Shown here: positions 7,809 through 15,198 of the stretch, piece by piece
Position numbering within the stretch: position 1 is the first letter of the stretch
Layout: each line of letters begins with the position of its first letter
From: Rhodosalinus sediminis
GTDB taxonomy: Bacteria; Pseudomonadota; Alphaproteobacteria; Rhodobacterales; Rhodobacteraceae
Length of the DNA stretch: 44,334 nt
Reading direction: 5' to 3'
NCBI RefSeq assembly: GCF_003385555.1
Contig: NZ_QOHR01000020.1
Coordinates: 8,019-52,352 of the forward strand
The notes under the pieces: generated by a model
What the model was told of the DNA's origin: nothing
The model's database searches: none
Seen by the model: only the letters and a program-made list of their open reading frames with translations
Translations under genes and position numbers: made by a program

Positions 7809-8609
7809 ATGCCCGCCGATCCCCCCTCCCGGTCGCACGGCCGCAAGGCCATCCGCCCCGTCGCCGCGCCGCAGGCGCTGATGCCCGAGGCGCCGGAACT
7901 TGCAGGGGTCTGGACGGCGCAGGTCGTCACGCTCTTTCCCGGCGCCTTTCCGGGCGTCCTCGGCGAAAGCCTGACCGGGCGCGCGCTGCGCGAGCGCATC
8001 TGGCAGCTTCAGGTGACCGACCTGCGGACCTTCGGCGAGGGCAAGCACCGCAACGTGGACGACACGCCGGCGGGCGGCGGCGCGGGCATGGTGCTGCGCG
8101 CCGACGTGCTGGGCCGCGCGGTGGAGGCGGCGCGCCACGGCGCCGACCCGGCCATGCCGCTCGTCGCCATGAGCCCGCGCGGCGCGCCCTTCGGGCAGGC
8201 CATGGCGCGCGACTGGGCGCGGCGGCCGGGCGTCACGCTGATCTGCGGGCGCTTCGAGGGCATCGACCAGCGCGCGCTCGATCACTACGGCATCGAGGAG
8301 GTCTCCCTCGGCGACTTCGTCCTGACCGGCGGCGAGATCGCGGCACAGGCGATGCTCGACGCGACGGTGCGCCTCCTGCCCGGCGTGCTCGGCAACGCGG
8401 CCTCGGTGGAGGAGGAAAGCTTTTCCGACGGCCTGCTCGAGCACCCGCAATACACCCGCCCGGCGGAGTGGCAGGGCCGGCGCATTCCGGACGTCCTGCT
8501 CTCCGGCAACCACGCCGAGATCGCCCGCTGGCGCCGGGCGGAGGCGGAGCGGCTGACGCGCGCGCGCCGGCCCGACCTCCTGCCGCCGGAGCCGGGCGAG
8601 GCGGACTGA
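7809..8609 (+). CDS. trmD: tRNA (guanine37-N1)-methyltransferase TrmD
   Basis: SAM-dependent enzyme that methylates G37 of tRNAs reading codons starting with C, preventing frameshifts. The 266-aa SPOUT protein shows [58 protein letters not shown] and the knotted SAM site [20 protein letters not shown]. The N-terminus carries an extra stretch of about 35 residues before the core, including RSHGRKAI, typical of Rhodobacterales. It is followed by a long leader and rplS. Confidence 0.97.
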   Translation: MPADPPSRSHGRKAIRPVAAPQALMPEAPELAGVWTAQVVTLFPGAFPGVLGESLTGRALRERIWQLQVTDLRTFGEGKHRNVDDTPAGGGAGMVLRADVLGRAVEAARHGADPAMPLVAMSPRGAPFGQAMARDWARRPGVTLICGRFEGIDQRALDHYGIEEVSLGDFVLTGGEIAAQAMLDATVRLLPGVLGNAASVEEESFSDGLLEHPQYTRPAEWQGRRIPDVLLSGNHAEIARWRRAEAERLTRARRPDLLPPEPGEAD

Positions 8610-8617
8610 GAGAGGGC

Positions 8618-8646
8618 TTGATCGCGCCGCGGCCGGGCGGTATACG
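8618..8646 (+). promoter_or_regulatory. Promoter of rplS-rpmE
   Basis: TTGATC (8618-8623), a 17-bp spacer and TATACG (8641-8646), starting 8 nt after the trmD stop. It is one of the best sigma70-like matches in the window. Confidence 0.55.
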
Positions 8647-8761
8647 CGCGCCGTCCGGGGTCTGTCGGCCGTACGGACCTGTCGTGTTTGTTCGGGCGCT
8701 CCCTCGGCGTCCGGCGGGACACGGCGGGCGGCGGCCCGTGACAGGCGGGCACCCGGGACAG

Positions 8762-8865
8762 ACGACCCCGGCACGGACGACCCGGAAAGACGGACGACCC
8801 GGCACGACGAACGACCCGGCACGACGAACGACCCGGACCGACGGACGAGAACGACACGACGACGA
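8762..8865 (+). repeat. 17-bp tandem repeat in the rplS leader
   Basis: Units of ACGACCCGGCACGACGA: a 15-bp partial at 8762, then 17-bp units at 8777, 8794, 8811 and 8828, and a degenerate end to about 8865. The units at 8794 and 8811 are identical; the others differ by a few bases. The plus strand is almost free of T across the block. It lies inside the predicted rplS leader, not in a gene. Confidence 0.85.
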
Positions 8866-8979
8866 AGTAACGCGACCGAACTCTCTGGCGGGCGCCGCGG
8901 CGGACCCGATCGAGGACCAGAGCTCTGGGGCGGACATATCTTCGCGGGCGAACCGCGAGCGACACGAGGAGTGGATCGG

Positions 8980-9369
8980 ATGGACCTGATCGCGCAACTG
9001 GAGGCGGAACAGATCGCCTCGCTCGGGAAGGAGATTCCCGACTTCAAGGCCGGCGACACCGTGCGCGTCGGCTACAAGGTGACCGAGGGCACGCGCACCC
9101 GCGTGCAGAACTTCGAGGGCGTCTGCATCAGCCGCAAGAACGGCGAGGGCATCGCCGGCACCTTCACGGTGCGCAAGATTTCCTTCGGCGAGGGCGTCGA
9201 GCGGATCTTCCCGCTCTACTCGACCAACATCGAGCACATCACCGTGGTGCGCCGCGGCAAGGTGCGCCGCTCGAAGCTCTATTACCTGCGTTCGCGCCGC
9301 GGCAAGTCGGCCCGCATCGCCGAGCAGACCAACTACCGCGCCCCCAAGCCCAAGAGCGCCCAGCTGTAA
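8980..9369 (+). CDS. rplS: 50S ribosomal protein L19
   Basis: Large-subunit protein at the 30S-50S interface. The 129-aa product begins [20 protein letters not shown] and contains [53 protein letters not shown] split over the usual positions, and an extended C-terminus rich in Lys and Ala. The ATG at 8980 was chosen over the GTG at 8971 because ACGAGGAG sits 8 nt before it and the family starts MxLIAQ. rpmE follows 11 nt later. Confidence 0.97.
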   Translation: MDLIAQLEAEQIASLGKEIPDFKAGDTVRVGYKVTEGTRTRVQNFEGVCISRKNGEGIAGTFTVRKISFGEGVERIFPLYSTNIEHITVVRRGKVRRSKLYYLRSRRGKSARIAEQTNYRAPKPKSAQL

Positions 9370-9380
9370 GGACCGCCGCG

Positions 9381-9602
9381 ATGAAGAAGGACATCCATCC
9401 CGACTACCACATGATCGACGTCAAGCTCGTCAACGGCGAGACCGTGCAGATGCGCTCCACCTGGGGCGCGGAGGGCGAGACGATGACGCTCGAAGTGGAC
9501 CCGTCGGTGCACCCCGCCTGGACCGGCGGCGGCACCCGCCTGATGGACACCGGCGGGCGCGTGTCGAAGTTCAAGAAAAAGTACGAGGGCCTCGGCTTCT
9601 GA
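9381..9602 (+). CDS. rpmE: 50S ribosomal protein L31, zinc-free form
   Basis: Large-subunit protein L31 of 73 aa, beginning [20 protein letters not shown] and ending [18 protein letters not shown]. It has no cysteine at all, so it is the C-minus (zinc-independent) kind common in alphaproteobacteria rather than the zinc-binding form. It is co-transcribed with rplS and followed by a hairpin terminator. Confidence 0.96.
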   Translation: MKKDIHPDYHMIDVKLVNGETVQMRSTWGAEGETMTLEVDPSVHPAWTGGGTRLMDTGGRVSKFKKKYEGLGF

Positions 9603-9611
9603 GCCGGGCCC

Positions 9612-9639
9612 GGCGGGCGCCCCGCGGCGCCCGCCCTTC
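9612..9639 (+). terminator. Hairpin terminator after rpmE
   Basis: A perfect 10-bp stem GGCGGGCGCC / GGCGCCCGCC with a CCGC loop, beginning 9 nt after the rpmE stop and followed by CTTCC. The U-tract is poor, so termination may be helped by other factors. Confidence 0.5.
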
Positions 9640-9767
9640 CGCCTGCCCATGCGGCGGGTGGTCCGATCCGGCAGCCCCCGGGAGATGCGGCTGCCCCTTG
9701 TCTGCCTCTCTACATGTAGTATCCCCACCGCCAGGCCGCGCCACGCGGCCGGTCAAGGGGGAGCGGC

Positions 9768-10580
9768 ATGGCGCATATCATCGTCGTCGGCAACGAGAAG
9801 GGCGGCGCGGGCAAGTCCACCGTCTCGATGCATCTGGCCACGGCGCTCGCGCGGATGGGCCACGGCGTCGGCGCGCTCGACCTCGACCTCAGGCAGAAGA
9901 GCCTCGGGCGCTACACGGCGAACCGGGCGCAGTTTCTCGCGCAGGAGGGCGTCACCCTGCCCGGCCCCGTCTACCGCGACCTGCCCGAGATCGACGCCGA
10001 CGCGCTCGCCGAGGGCGAGAACCCGATGGACCACCGGCTCGCCGCCGCCGTGGCCGGCTTCACCGACGAGGGCTACGACTTCGTCGTGATCGACTGCCCC
10101 GGCTCGCACACGCGCCTGAGCCAGGTGGCGCACACCTACGCCGACACGCTGGTCACGCCGCTCAACGACAGCTTCGTGGACTTCGACCTGCTCGCCCGGA
10201 TCGACGGCGACGGCGAGACGATCCGCGGCCCCTCGGTCTACTCCGAGATGGTCTGGAGCGCGCGGCAGCTGCGCGCGCAGGCCGGGCTGAAGCCGCTCGA
10301 CTGGATCGTGCTGCGCAACCGGCTCGGCGCGCAGGCGATGGTCAACAAGAAGAAGATGGAGCGCGCGCTCGAACGGCTCGCGCAGCGCATCGGCTTCCGA
10401 ATCGGGCCGGGCTTCCACGAGCGCGTGATCTTCCGCGAGCTCTTTCCGCGCGGGTTGACGCTGCTCGACCTGCGCGACATCGGCGTGCGCCAGCTCAACC
10501 TGTCCAACATCGCGGCGCGGCAGGAACTGCGCGAGCTGGTCCGGACGCTGGACCTGCCCGGCGTGACGGTGGATATCTGA
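9768..10580 (+). CDS. mipZ: Division-plane positioning ATPase MipZ
   Basis: ParA-superfamily ATPase that forms a bipolar gradient through contact with ParB and inhibits FtsZ near the poles, placing the septum at mid-cell. The 270-aa protein has the deviant Walker A box KGGAGKST (residues 11-18), LDLDLRQKSLGRYTANR, DFVVIDCPGSHTRLS and TPLNDSFVDFDLL. The closing IRELFPRGLTLLDL-like segment and the ARQELREL helix are also MipZ-like. It is monocistronic, read away from the rplS-rpmE operon, with GGGGGAG upstream of the ATG. A PpsR-type operator for the next gene begins 22 nt past its stop. Confidence 0.95.
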   Translation: MAHIIVVGNEKGGAGKSTVSMHLATALARMGHGVGALDLDLRQKSLGRYTANRAQFLAQEGVTLPGPVYRDLPEIDADALAEGENPMDHRLAAAVAGFTDEGYDFVVIDCPGSHTRLSQVAHTYADTLVTPLNDSFVDFDLLARIDGDGETIRGPSVYSEMVWSARQLRAQAGLKPLDWIVLRNRLGAQAMVNKKKMERALERLAQRIGFRIGPGFHERVIFRELFPRGLTLLDLRDIGVRQLNLSNIAARQELRELVRTLDLPGVTVDI

Positions 10581-10601
10581 GCACCCCGCACGGGATTTGC
10601 C

Positions 10602-10645
10602 TGTAAATTTTGCTAGACATTTAACTATGTCAAACCATACTGACA
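10602..10645 (+). promoter_or_regulatory. Double PpsR/CrtJ-type operator over the BLUF-gene promoter
   Basis: Two TGT-N12-ACA palindromes, 10602-10619 and 10628-10645, are separated by 8 bp; this is the consensus and spacing described for CrtJ/PpsR at bchC-type promoters. They coincide with a promoter: TAGACA (10614-10619) and CATACT (10636-10641), spacer 16 bp, with initiation near 10648. A further inverted repeat GACAT-N6-ATGTC (10616-10631) bridges the two sites. The patch is strikingly AT-rich for this genome. Confidence 0.65.
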
Positions 10646-10739
10646 GTGCCGTCGCCGTGCGCGATACGCCTGGCACGCGCGGCGCCGGCACGACAGGGCC
10701 GCGGACCCGCCGCGGCGCGTGAGCGAGGGGAGAGCGGGG

Positions 10740-11840
10740 ATGACACGCGCGGGCAGCGCAGCCGCAGAGCCGATCCGGCGTGTGAGTTATCGCAGCGACG
10801 CGACGCGCCGGCTCGAGTCGGACGAGATCGCGGCGCTCGTCGAGGACGCCGCGGCGCGCAACGCCGCGAGCGGCATCACCGGCGCGCTCGTGTCCTCCGG
10901 GGACCGTTACCGGCAGTGGATCGAGGGATCGCCCGCCGCGATCGAGGCGCTGCTCGACGCGCTGCGCCGCGACCGGCGCCACGAGCGCCTGACCGTGACC
11001 GAGGACGTCACCGCCGAGAGCCGCGCCTTCGTCGGCTGGCACATGCAGCTTTTCCAGGGCGTGAAGGACGCCGCCCTCGCGCCGCAGGCCATCGCGCTCG
11101 GCCGGGTGGCGCCCGCGCTCGCGACCGAGGACTGGGCCGGCGCGCTCGCCTCTCCCAAGGCCGCGCGCGACACGCTGCGCAAGACCCCGGAACTGACCGC
11201 GTCGCAGGCCGGGGCGGTCGCCGCGGCGCTCGCCGCGCCCGAGGACGACGGCGCGCTCATTCACGCCCTGCGGCCCTTCATGGCCACCGCCGCGGGCCGC
11301 GCCGCCTGTTACGAGGCGGTGGCCCATGCGCTCGGCGACGGCTGGATGGCGGACCGCTGGAGCATGGCGGAGGCCACCCTCGCGCTCGGCCGGTTCCAGG
11401 CGCTGCTCTGGCAGGCGCGGCCCGCGTCAGATCCGGTGCGCCCGATGGCGCATGCGATCGTGGCGAACCAGCCGGGCAATCCGCATTTCCTCGGCGCGGT
11501 GCTCAAGGCCGACGTGCTGCGCGCCACCGGCTGGGCGGTGAGCCTGATGCTCGACAGCCGCCCGGCCCAGATCGAGGCGGCGGCGCGGCGCGCGCCTGGC
11601 ACGCCGGTCGTGCTCTCGGGCAGTCACCTGCTCTCCGGGATCTCGGAGGGGCCGCTCGCGGAGTTCTCCGCCACGCTGCGGCGCGCGGTGCCGCAGACGC
11701 CGGTCCTCGTCGGGCACCGGGGCGGGCAGCCCCTCGCCGCGACGGCGCAGCGGCTGCGCGCGGCGGTGGCCGCGGCGCTGCGGCCGGGGCTCGAAAGCCT
11801 CGCCCCACGAACGGGCGCGGCGCCCGTGGCCCTCGGCTGA
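10740..11840 (+). CDS. AppA-like blue-light sensor: BLUF domain plus B12-binding/SCHIC-like domain
   Basis: Predicted flavin photoreceptor and antirepressor (366 aa). The BLUF domain (about residues 12-105) has Tyr17, Asn41, Gln59, Trp100 and Met102. Their spacings of 24, 42, 83 and 85 from the Tyr are the same as AppA Tyr21, Asn45, Gln63, Trp104 and Met106. The C-terminal half has a helical part WMADRWSMAEATLALGRFQA and an alpha/beta part (GWAVSLMLDSR, TPVVLSGSHLLSG, QTPVLVGHRGG) resembling cobalamin-binding/SCHIC domains. The Cys-rich AppA tail is missing. GAGGGGAG lies 8 nt before the ATG; the GTG at 10719 is an alternative. Inference: it antagonises a PpsR-type repressor, and its own promoter carries PpsR-type sites. 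Confidence 0.82.
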   Translation: MTRAGSAAAEPIRRVSYRSDATRRLESDEIAALVEDAAARNAASGITGALVSSGDRYRQWIEGSPAAIEALLDALRRDRRHERLTVTEDVTAESRAFVGWHMQLFQGVKDAALAPQAIALGRVAPALATEDWAGALASPKAARDTLRKTPELTASQAGAVAAALAAPEDDGALIHALRPFMATAAGRAACYEAVAHALGDGWMADRWSMAEATLALGRFQALLWQARPASDPVRPMAHAIVANQPGNPHFLGAVLKADVLRATGWAVSLMLDSRPAQIEAAARRAPGTPVVLSGSHLLSGISEGPLAEFSATLRRAVPQTPVLVGHRGGQPLAATAQRLRAAVAAALRPGLESLAPRTGAAPVALG

Positions 11841-11883
11841 CGCGGCCCCGCCGCAGGACGGCGCCGCGCCCGCGGCCCGCACC

Positions 11884-12339
11884 TCAGGCGTCGTCGCCCA
11901 CGCCCCCGGACCGCGCGAGCCGGCGCAGCATCCGCCTGAGGAGCGCCGCCTCCTCCGGGGCGAACTCGGCCACCAGCCGCGCGTCGTAGTCCCGCGCCAC
12001 CGCCCGCAGGTCGCGGTAGGCGGCCTCGCCCTGCGCGGTCAGGCGCAGCGTCTCGCGCCGGCGGTCCGCCGCGTCGGTGGCCCGCGTCAGGAAGCGCCAC
12101 GCCTCGAGCCGCGCGACCGCCCGGCTCACCTTCGTTTTGTGGATGCGGGCGCGCGCGCCGATCTCGCCAGCGGTGAGTTCGCCGTAGATGCCGAGGTGAA
12201 AGAGCACCCGCCAGTCCGTGCGCAGCATCCCGTAGCGGCGCTTGTAGACCTGCTGAAAGGCGAGGCTCGCCTCCTCGGCCGCCTGGTTCAGCAGGTAGGG
12301 CAGGAATTCCTGCAGGTCGAAGTCGTCTTTTTCGTCCAG
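11884..12339 (-). CDS. MarR-family regulator of the homogentisate cluster, probable CTG start
   Basis: A 151-aa winged-helix repressor-type protein. It shows DFDLQEFLPYLLNQAAEEAS (helix 1), MLRTDWRVLFHLGIYGELTA, IHKTKVSRAVARLEAWRFLT and the wing DAADRRRETLRLTAQGEA. The first ATG (12228) would remove helix 1, which MarR dimers need. The frame is open upstream, has no ATG, GTG or TTG, and has a CTG at 12339 placed 7 nt after GGGAGGAGG, so CTG is the likely start. It is divergent from hmgA with fully overlapping promoters, the usual layout for a local repressor; the ligand may be homogentisate or a related acid (inference). Confidence 0.82.
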   Translation of the reverse strand: MDEKDDFDLQEFLPYLLNQAAEEASLAFQQVYKRRYGMLRTDWRVLFHLGIYGELTAGEIGARARIHKTKVSRAVARLEAWRFLTRATDAADRRRETLRLTAQGEAAYRDLRAVARDYDARLVAEFAPEEAALLRRMLRRLARSGGVGDDA

Positions 12340-12355
12340 GGCGCCGCCTCCTCCC

Positions 12356-12389
12356 TTGTTAGTTACAAAATCAACCGTTAGCGACGCAA
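12356..12389. promoter_or_regulatory. Overlapping divergent promoters and probable MarR operator, marR/hmgA
   Basis: For hmgA: TTGTTA (12356-12361), 17 bp, TAGCGA (12379-12384). For marR on the minus strand: TTGCGT (12389-12384), 17 bp, GTAACT (12366-12361). Each -35 abuts the other -10, so one bound repressor would block both. A direct repeat GTTAGTTAC (12358) / GTTAGCGAC (12377), offset 19 bp, is the candidate operator. Confidence 0.45.
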
Positions 12390-12416
12390 CCGAATTCCGG
12401 GAGAAGGAGCGCGACC

Positions 12417-13772
12417 ATGAACCGCCGGACCGAACCCTCGGGCCTGATCTCGGCCGCCACGCCCGTCGGCACGCAGGAGGGCTACATGCCCGGCTTCGGC
12501 AACGACTTCGAGACCGAGGCGCTGCCGGGCGCGCTGCCGCAGGGAATGAACTCGCCGCAGAAGTGCAACTACGGCCTCTACGGAGAGCAGCTCTCGGGCA
12601 GCGCCTTCACCAAGCACCCCCCGGAGCGGACCTGGACCTACCGCATCCGCCCCTCGGTCAAGCACTCGGCGCGCTACACCCGGATCGACCTGCCCTACTG
12701 GAAATCGGCGCCCTGCATCGACCCGGAGGTGGCGAGCCTCGGGCAGTATCGCTGGGACCCGGTGCCGCATAGCGACGCGGCGCTCACCTGGCTCACCGGC
12801 ATGCGCACCATGACCACCGCCGGCGACGTGACCACGCAGACCGGCATGGCGAGTCACATCTACCTCGTCACGCAGTCGATGGAGGACGAATACTTCTACT
12901 CGGCCGACTCGGAGCTTCTCGTCGTGCCGCAGGAGGGGCGGCTGCGCTTCGCCACCGAGCTCGGGGTGATCGACCTCGCGCCGCAGGAGATCGCGCTGCT
13001 GCCCCGCGGGCTCGTCTACCGCGTCGAGCTCCTCGAGGGGCCGGCCCGCGGCTTCGTCTGCGAGAACTACGGGCAGACCTTCGAGCTGCCCCCGCGCGGC
13101 CCCGTCGGCGCGAACGCGCTCGCCAATCCGCGCGACTTCAAGACGCCGGTCGCCGCCTTCGAGGACCGCGAGGTGCCGTCCACGCTGACCGTGAAGTGGT
13201 GCGGGCAGTTCCACCGCACCGAGATCGGGCAGAGCCCGCTCGACGTGGTCGCCTGGCACGGCAACTACGCGCCCTGCAAGTACGACCTGACGGCCTATTG
13301 CCCGGTCGGCGCGATCCTCTTCGACCACCCGGACCCGTCGATCTTCACCGTGCTGACCGCGCCCTCGGGCGTGCCGGGGACGGCGAACATCGACTTCGTG
13401 CTCTTCCGCGAGCGCTGGCTCGTGGCCGAGGACACCTTCCGCCCGCCGTGGTATCACAAGAACATCATGTCCGAGCTGATGGGCAACATCTACGGGCAGT
13501 ACGACGCCAAGCCGCAGGGCTTCGTTCCCGGCGGCATGAGCCTGCACAACTGCATGCTGCCGCACGGGCCGGACCGGCAGGCCTTCGAGGGCGCGTCGAA
13601 CGCCGATCTCGGGCCGGAGAAGCTCGACGAGACGATGTCCTTCATGTTCGAGACGCGCTTCCCGCAGCACCTCACGCCCTTCGCGGCGACCGAGGCGCCG
13701 ATGCAGGACGACTACATCGACTGCTGGGCCGATCTCGAGAAGAAGTTCGACGGCACGCCCGGGCTGAAGTGA
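12417..13772 (+). CDS. hmgA: Homogentisate 1,2-dioxygenase
   Basis: Fe(II) ring-opening dioxygenase that turns homogentisate into maleylacetoacetate in tyrosine and phenylalanine degradation. The 451-aa product has the family start [39 protein letters not shown] and [12 protein letters not shown]. The iron ligands are present: His347 and Glu353 in [11 protein letters not shown] and His383 in MLPHGPD, spaced as in the human enzyme (335, 341, 371). GAGAAGGAG lies ahead of the ATG. It heads the catabolic operon and is divergent from marR. Palindromes begin 4 nt past its stop. Confidence 0.97.
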   Translation: MNRRTEPSGLISAATPVGTQEGYMPGFGNDFETEALPGALPQGMNSPQKCNYGLYGEQLSGSAFTKHPPERTWTYRIRPSVKHSARYTRIDLPYWKSAPCIDPEVASLGQYRWDPVPHSDAALTWLTGMRTMTTAGDVTTQTGMASHIYLVTQSMEDEYFYSADSELLVVPQEGRLRFATELGVIDLAPQEIALLPRGLVYRVELLEGPARGFVCENYGQTFELPPRGPVGANALANPRDFKTPVAAFEDREVPSTLTVKWCGQFHRTEIGQSPLDVVAWHGNYAPCKYDLTAYCPVGAILFDHPDPSIFTVLTAPSGVPGTANIDFVLFRERWLVAEDTFRPPWYHKNIMSELMGNIYGQYDAKPQGFVPGGMSLHNCMLPHGPDRQAFEGASNADLGPEKLDETMSFMFETRFPQHLTPFAATEAPMQDDYIDCWADLEKKFDGTPGLK

Positions 13773-13776
13773 GCGC

Positions 13777-13804
13777 GGCCAAGGGCCTTGCAAGGCCCTT
13801 GGCC
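13777..13804. repeat. TTGCAA palindrome A behind hmgA
   Basis: A perfect 28-bp palindrome, GGCCAAGGGCCTTG and its complement, centred on CTTGCAAG and starting 4 nt after the hmgA stop. It shares its last base with the next palindrome. It would form a 12-bp hairpin with a TGCA loop on either strand. Confidence 0.9.
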
Positions 13805-13825
13805 AAGGCTTTTGCAAAAGCCTTG
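13804..13825. repeat. TTGCAA palindrome B behind hmgA
   Basis: A perfect 22-bp palindrome: CAAGGCTTTTG and its complement, centred on TTTTGCAAAA. It abuts palindrome A. A and B share the CCAAGG...TTGCAA...CCTTG scheme but differ inside the stem. Confidence 0.9.
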
Positions 13826-13848
13826 CGCGCCGCGGGACCGCGGCGCGC
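13825..13848. repeat. GC-rich inverted repeat behind hmgA
   Basis: Arms GCGCGCCGCGG and CCGCGGCGCGC (11 bp, perfect) around GA, directly following palindrome B. Together 13777-13848 holds three consecutive hairpins in the 103-bp hmgA-fahA gap. Confidence 0.75.
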
Positions 13849-13875
13849 CCGCGACGACAGGACGAAGGACACAGG

Positions 13876-15132
13876 ATGCCCCTGACGAAGAGCTGGGTCG
13901 GATCGGCCAACGCCGCCGACCACCCCTTTCCGCTGAACAACCTTCCCTACGGCGTGTTTTCCACCGACACGCTGGCGCCGCGCTGCGGCGTGGCCATCGG
14001 GGACATGATCCTCGACGTGGCCCGCGCCGAGGCGGTCGGGCAGATCGCGCTCGACGGCGGGCCGTTCTTCGGCGCGCCCGCCTGGAACGCGCTGATGGAG
14101 GCCGGGCCGGGCGTCTGGGGCGCGCTGCGCGCGCAGCTCACCGACCTCCTCGCCGAGGGCGCGCCGGCGCGGGCGGCGGTCGAGGGCTTCCTCGTTCCGC
14201 AGGCGGACGCGCGGATGCACCTGCCTTTCCGCGTGGCGGAGTTCACCGATTTCTACGCTGGCAAGCACCACGCGCAGAACGTGGGCACCATGTTCCGCGG
14301 CCCGGAGAACGCGCTGCCGCCCAACTGGCTGCACATCCCGATCGGCTACAACGGGCGCGCTTCCTCGGTCGTCGTCTCGGGCACGCCGGTGCGCCGGCCC
14401 TGGGGCCAACTCAAGGGCCCAAACGACGACGCGCCGCGCTTCGCGCCCTCGGCCCGCTTCGACCTCGAGCTCGAGATGGGCGCCATCGTCGGCCAGCCTT
14501 CGGATGAGCCGGTGACGGTGGAGGAGGCCGACGCGATGATCTTCGGCTACGTCCTGCTCAACGACTGGTCGGCGCGCGATATCCAGGCCTGGGAATACCA
14601 GCCCCTCGGCCCCTTCCAGGCCAAGGCGACGGCGACCTCGATCAGCCCGTGGATCGTGACCAAGGACGCGCTGGAGCCCCTCCGCGTGCCCACCCCCGCG
14701 CGCGAGGTGGAGCTTCTGCCGCATCTGCGCGATGCGGGCCCGATGCTCTACGACATCGACCTCGCCGTGACGCTCGCGCCCGAGGGCGCCGCGCCGACCG
14801 AGATCGCGCGCACGAACTACCGGGAGATGTATTATTCCTCCGCGCAGCAGCTCGCCCATCATACCACCGCGGGCTGCCCGATGCGGGTGGGCGATCTGCT
14901 CGGCTCGGGCACGATCTCGGGCGCGGAGGCGCACCAGCGCGGCTCGCTTCTCGAGCTCAGCTGGGGCGGGAAGGACCCCGTCGCGCTCGATACCGGCGGC
15001 ACGCGCGCCTTCCTCGAGGACGGGGACACGCTGACCCTGCACGGCGCGGCGCGCGGCGACGGCTACACCGTGGGCTTCGGGACCTGCGCGGGGACGCTTC
15101 TGCCCGCGCTGGAGGACCCCTACGCGCGCTGA
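13876..15132 (+). CDS. fahA: Fumarylacetoacetase
   Basis: Last step of homogentisate breakdown, hydrolysing fumarylacetoacetate to fumarate and acetoacetate. The 418-aa protein has the N-terminal SH3-like part (FPLNNLPYGVFST) and the FAH fold with metal ligands Asp125 (EFTDFYAGKHH), Glu198 and Glu200 (DLELEMG) and Asp230 (LLNDWSARDIQAWEYQPLG). The close MYYSSAQQLAHHTTAGC and GTISGAEAHQRGSLLELSW are typical. It follows hmgA after the palindrome cluster, which may give the two genes different mRNA levels. Confidence 0.97.
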   Translation: MPLTKSWVGSANAADHPFPLNNLPYGVFSTDTLAPRCGVAIGDMILDVARAEAVGQIALDGGPFFGAPAWNALMEAGPGVWGALRAQLTDLLAEGAPARAAVEGFLVPQADARMHLPFRVAEFTDFYAGKHHAQNVGTMFRGPENALPPNWLHIPIGYNGRASSVVVSGTPVRRPWGQLKGPNDDAPRFAPSARFDLELEMGAIVGQPSDEPVTVEEADAMIFGYVLLNDWSARDIQAWEYQPLGPFQAKATATSISPWIVTKDALEPLRVPTPAREVELLPHLRDAGPMLYDIDLAVTLAPEGAAPTEIARTNYREMYYSSAQQLAHHTTAGCPMRVGDLLGSGTISGAEAHQRGSLLELSWGGKDPVALDTGGTRAFLEDGDTLTLHGAARGDGYTVGFGTCAGTLLPALEDPYAR

Positions 15133-15156
15133 GGGCGCGCGGATCGACACGACGGA

Positions 15157-15174
15157 GCCGGGCGCGCGCCCGGC
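15157..15174. repeat. GC-only palindrome after fahA
   Basis: An 18-bp perfect palindrome, GCCGGGCG and its complement around CG, 24 nt after the fahA stop and 24 nt before the next gene. It could be an mRNA hairpin. In such GC-rich DNA the signal is weak. Confidence 0.4.
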
Positions 15175-15198
15175 CGACACCACAGACGGAGCGACGAC

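Larger units (their letters stand above)
8610..8979. other. 370-bp trmD-rplS intergenic region with long rplS leader
   Basis: No credible coding sequence. From the left it holds a good promoter (8618-8646), a leader with possible pairing around GTCCGGGGTCTGTCGG, a T-poor 17-bp tandem repeat block (8762-8865), and the rplS ribosome-binding site. If the promoter is right, the rplS-rpmE mRNA has about 327 nt of untranslated leader, long enough for a structured regulatory RNA. Confidence 0.6.

Noticed and set aside
8670-8675. A further CGTACG in the rplS leader as a seventh palindrome copy
   Set aside because: Its flanks are GGC and GAC, without the TTT/AAA tract, and symmetry stops after 8 bp, so it does not belong to the family.
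8762-8865. CRISPR-like array
   Set aside because: Units are 17 bp and directly adjacent with no unique spacers and no cas genes nearby; it is a plain tandem repeat.
9710-9719. CTACATGTAG palindrome before mipZ as an operator
   Set aside because: Only 10 bp, single copy, and no matching -35/-10 arrangement with proper spacing was found, so it was not reported as a site.
11884-12228. MarR gene starting at the ATG at 12228
   Set aside because: This would remove the N-terminal dimerisation helix, and no ribosome-binding site precedes it, whereas the upstream frame is coding-like and led by GGGAGGAGG.
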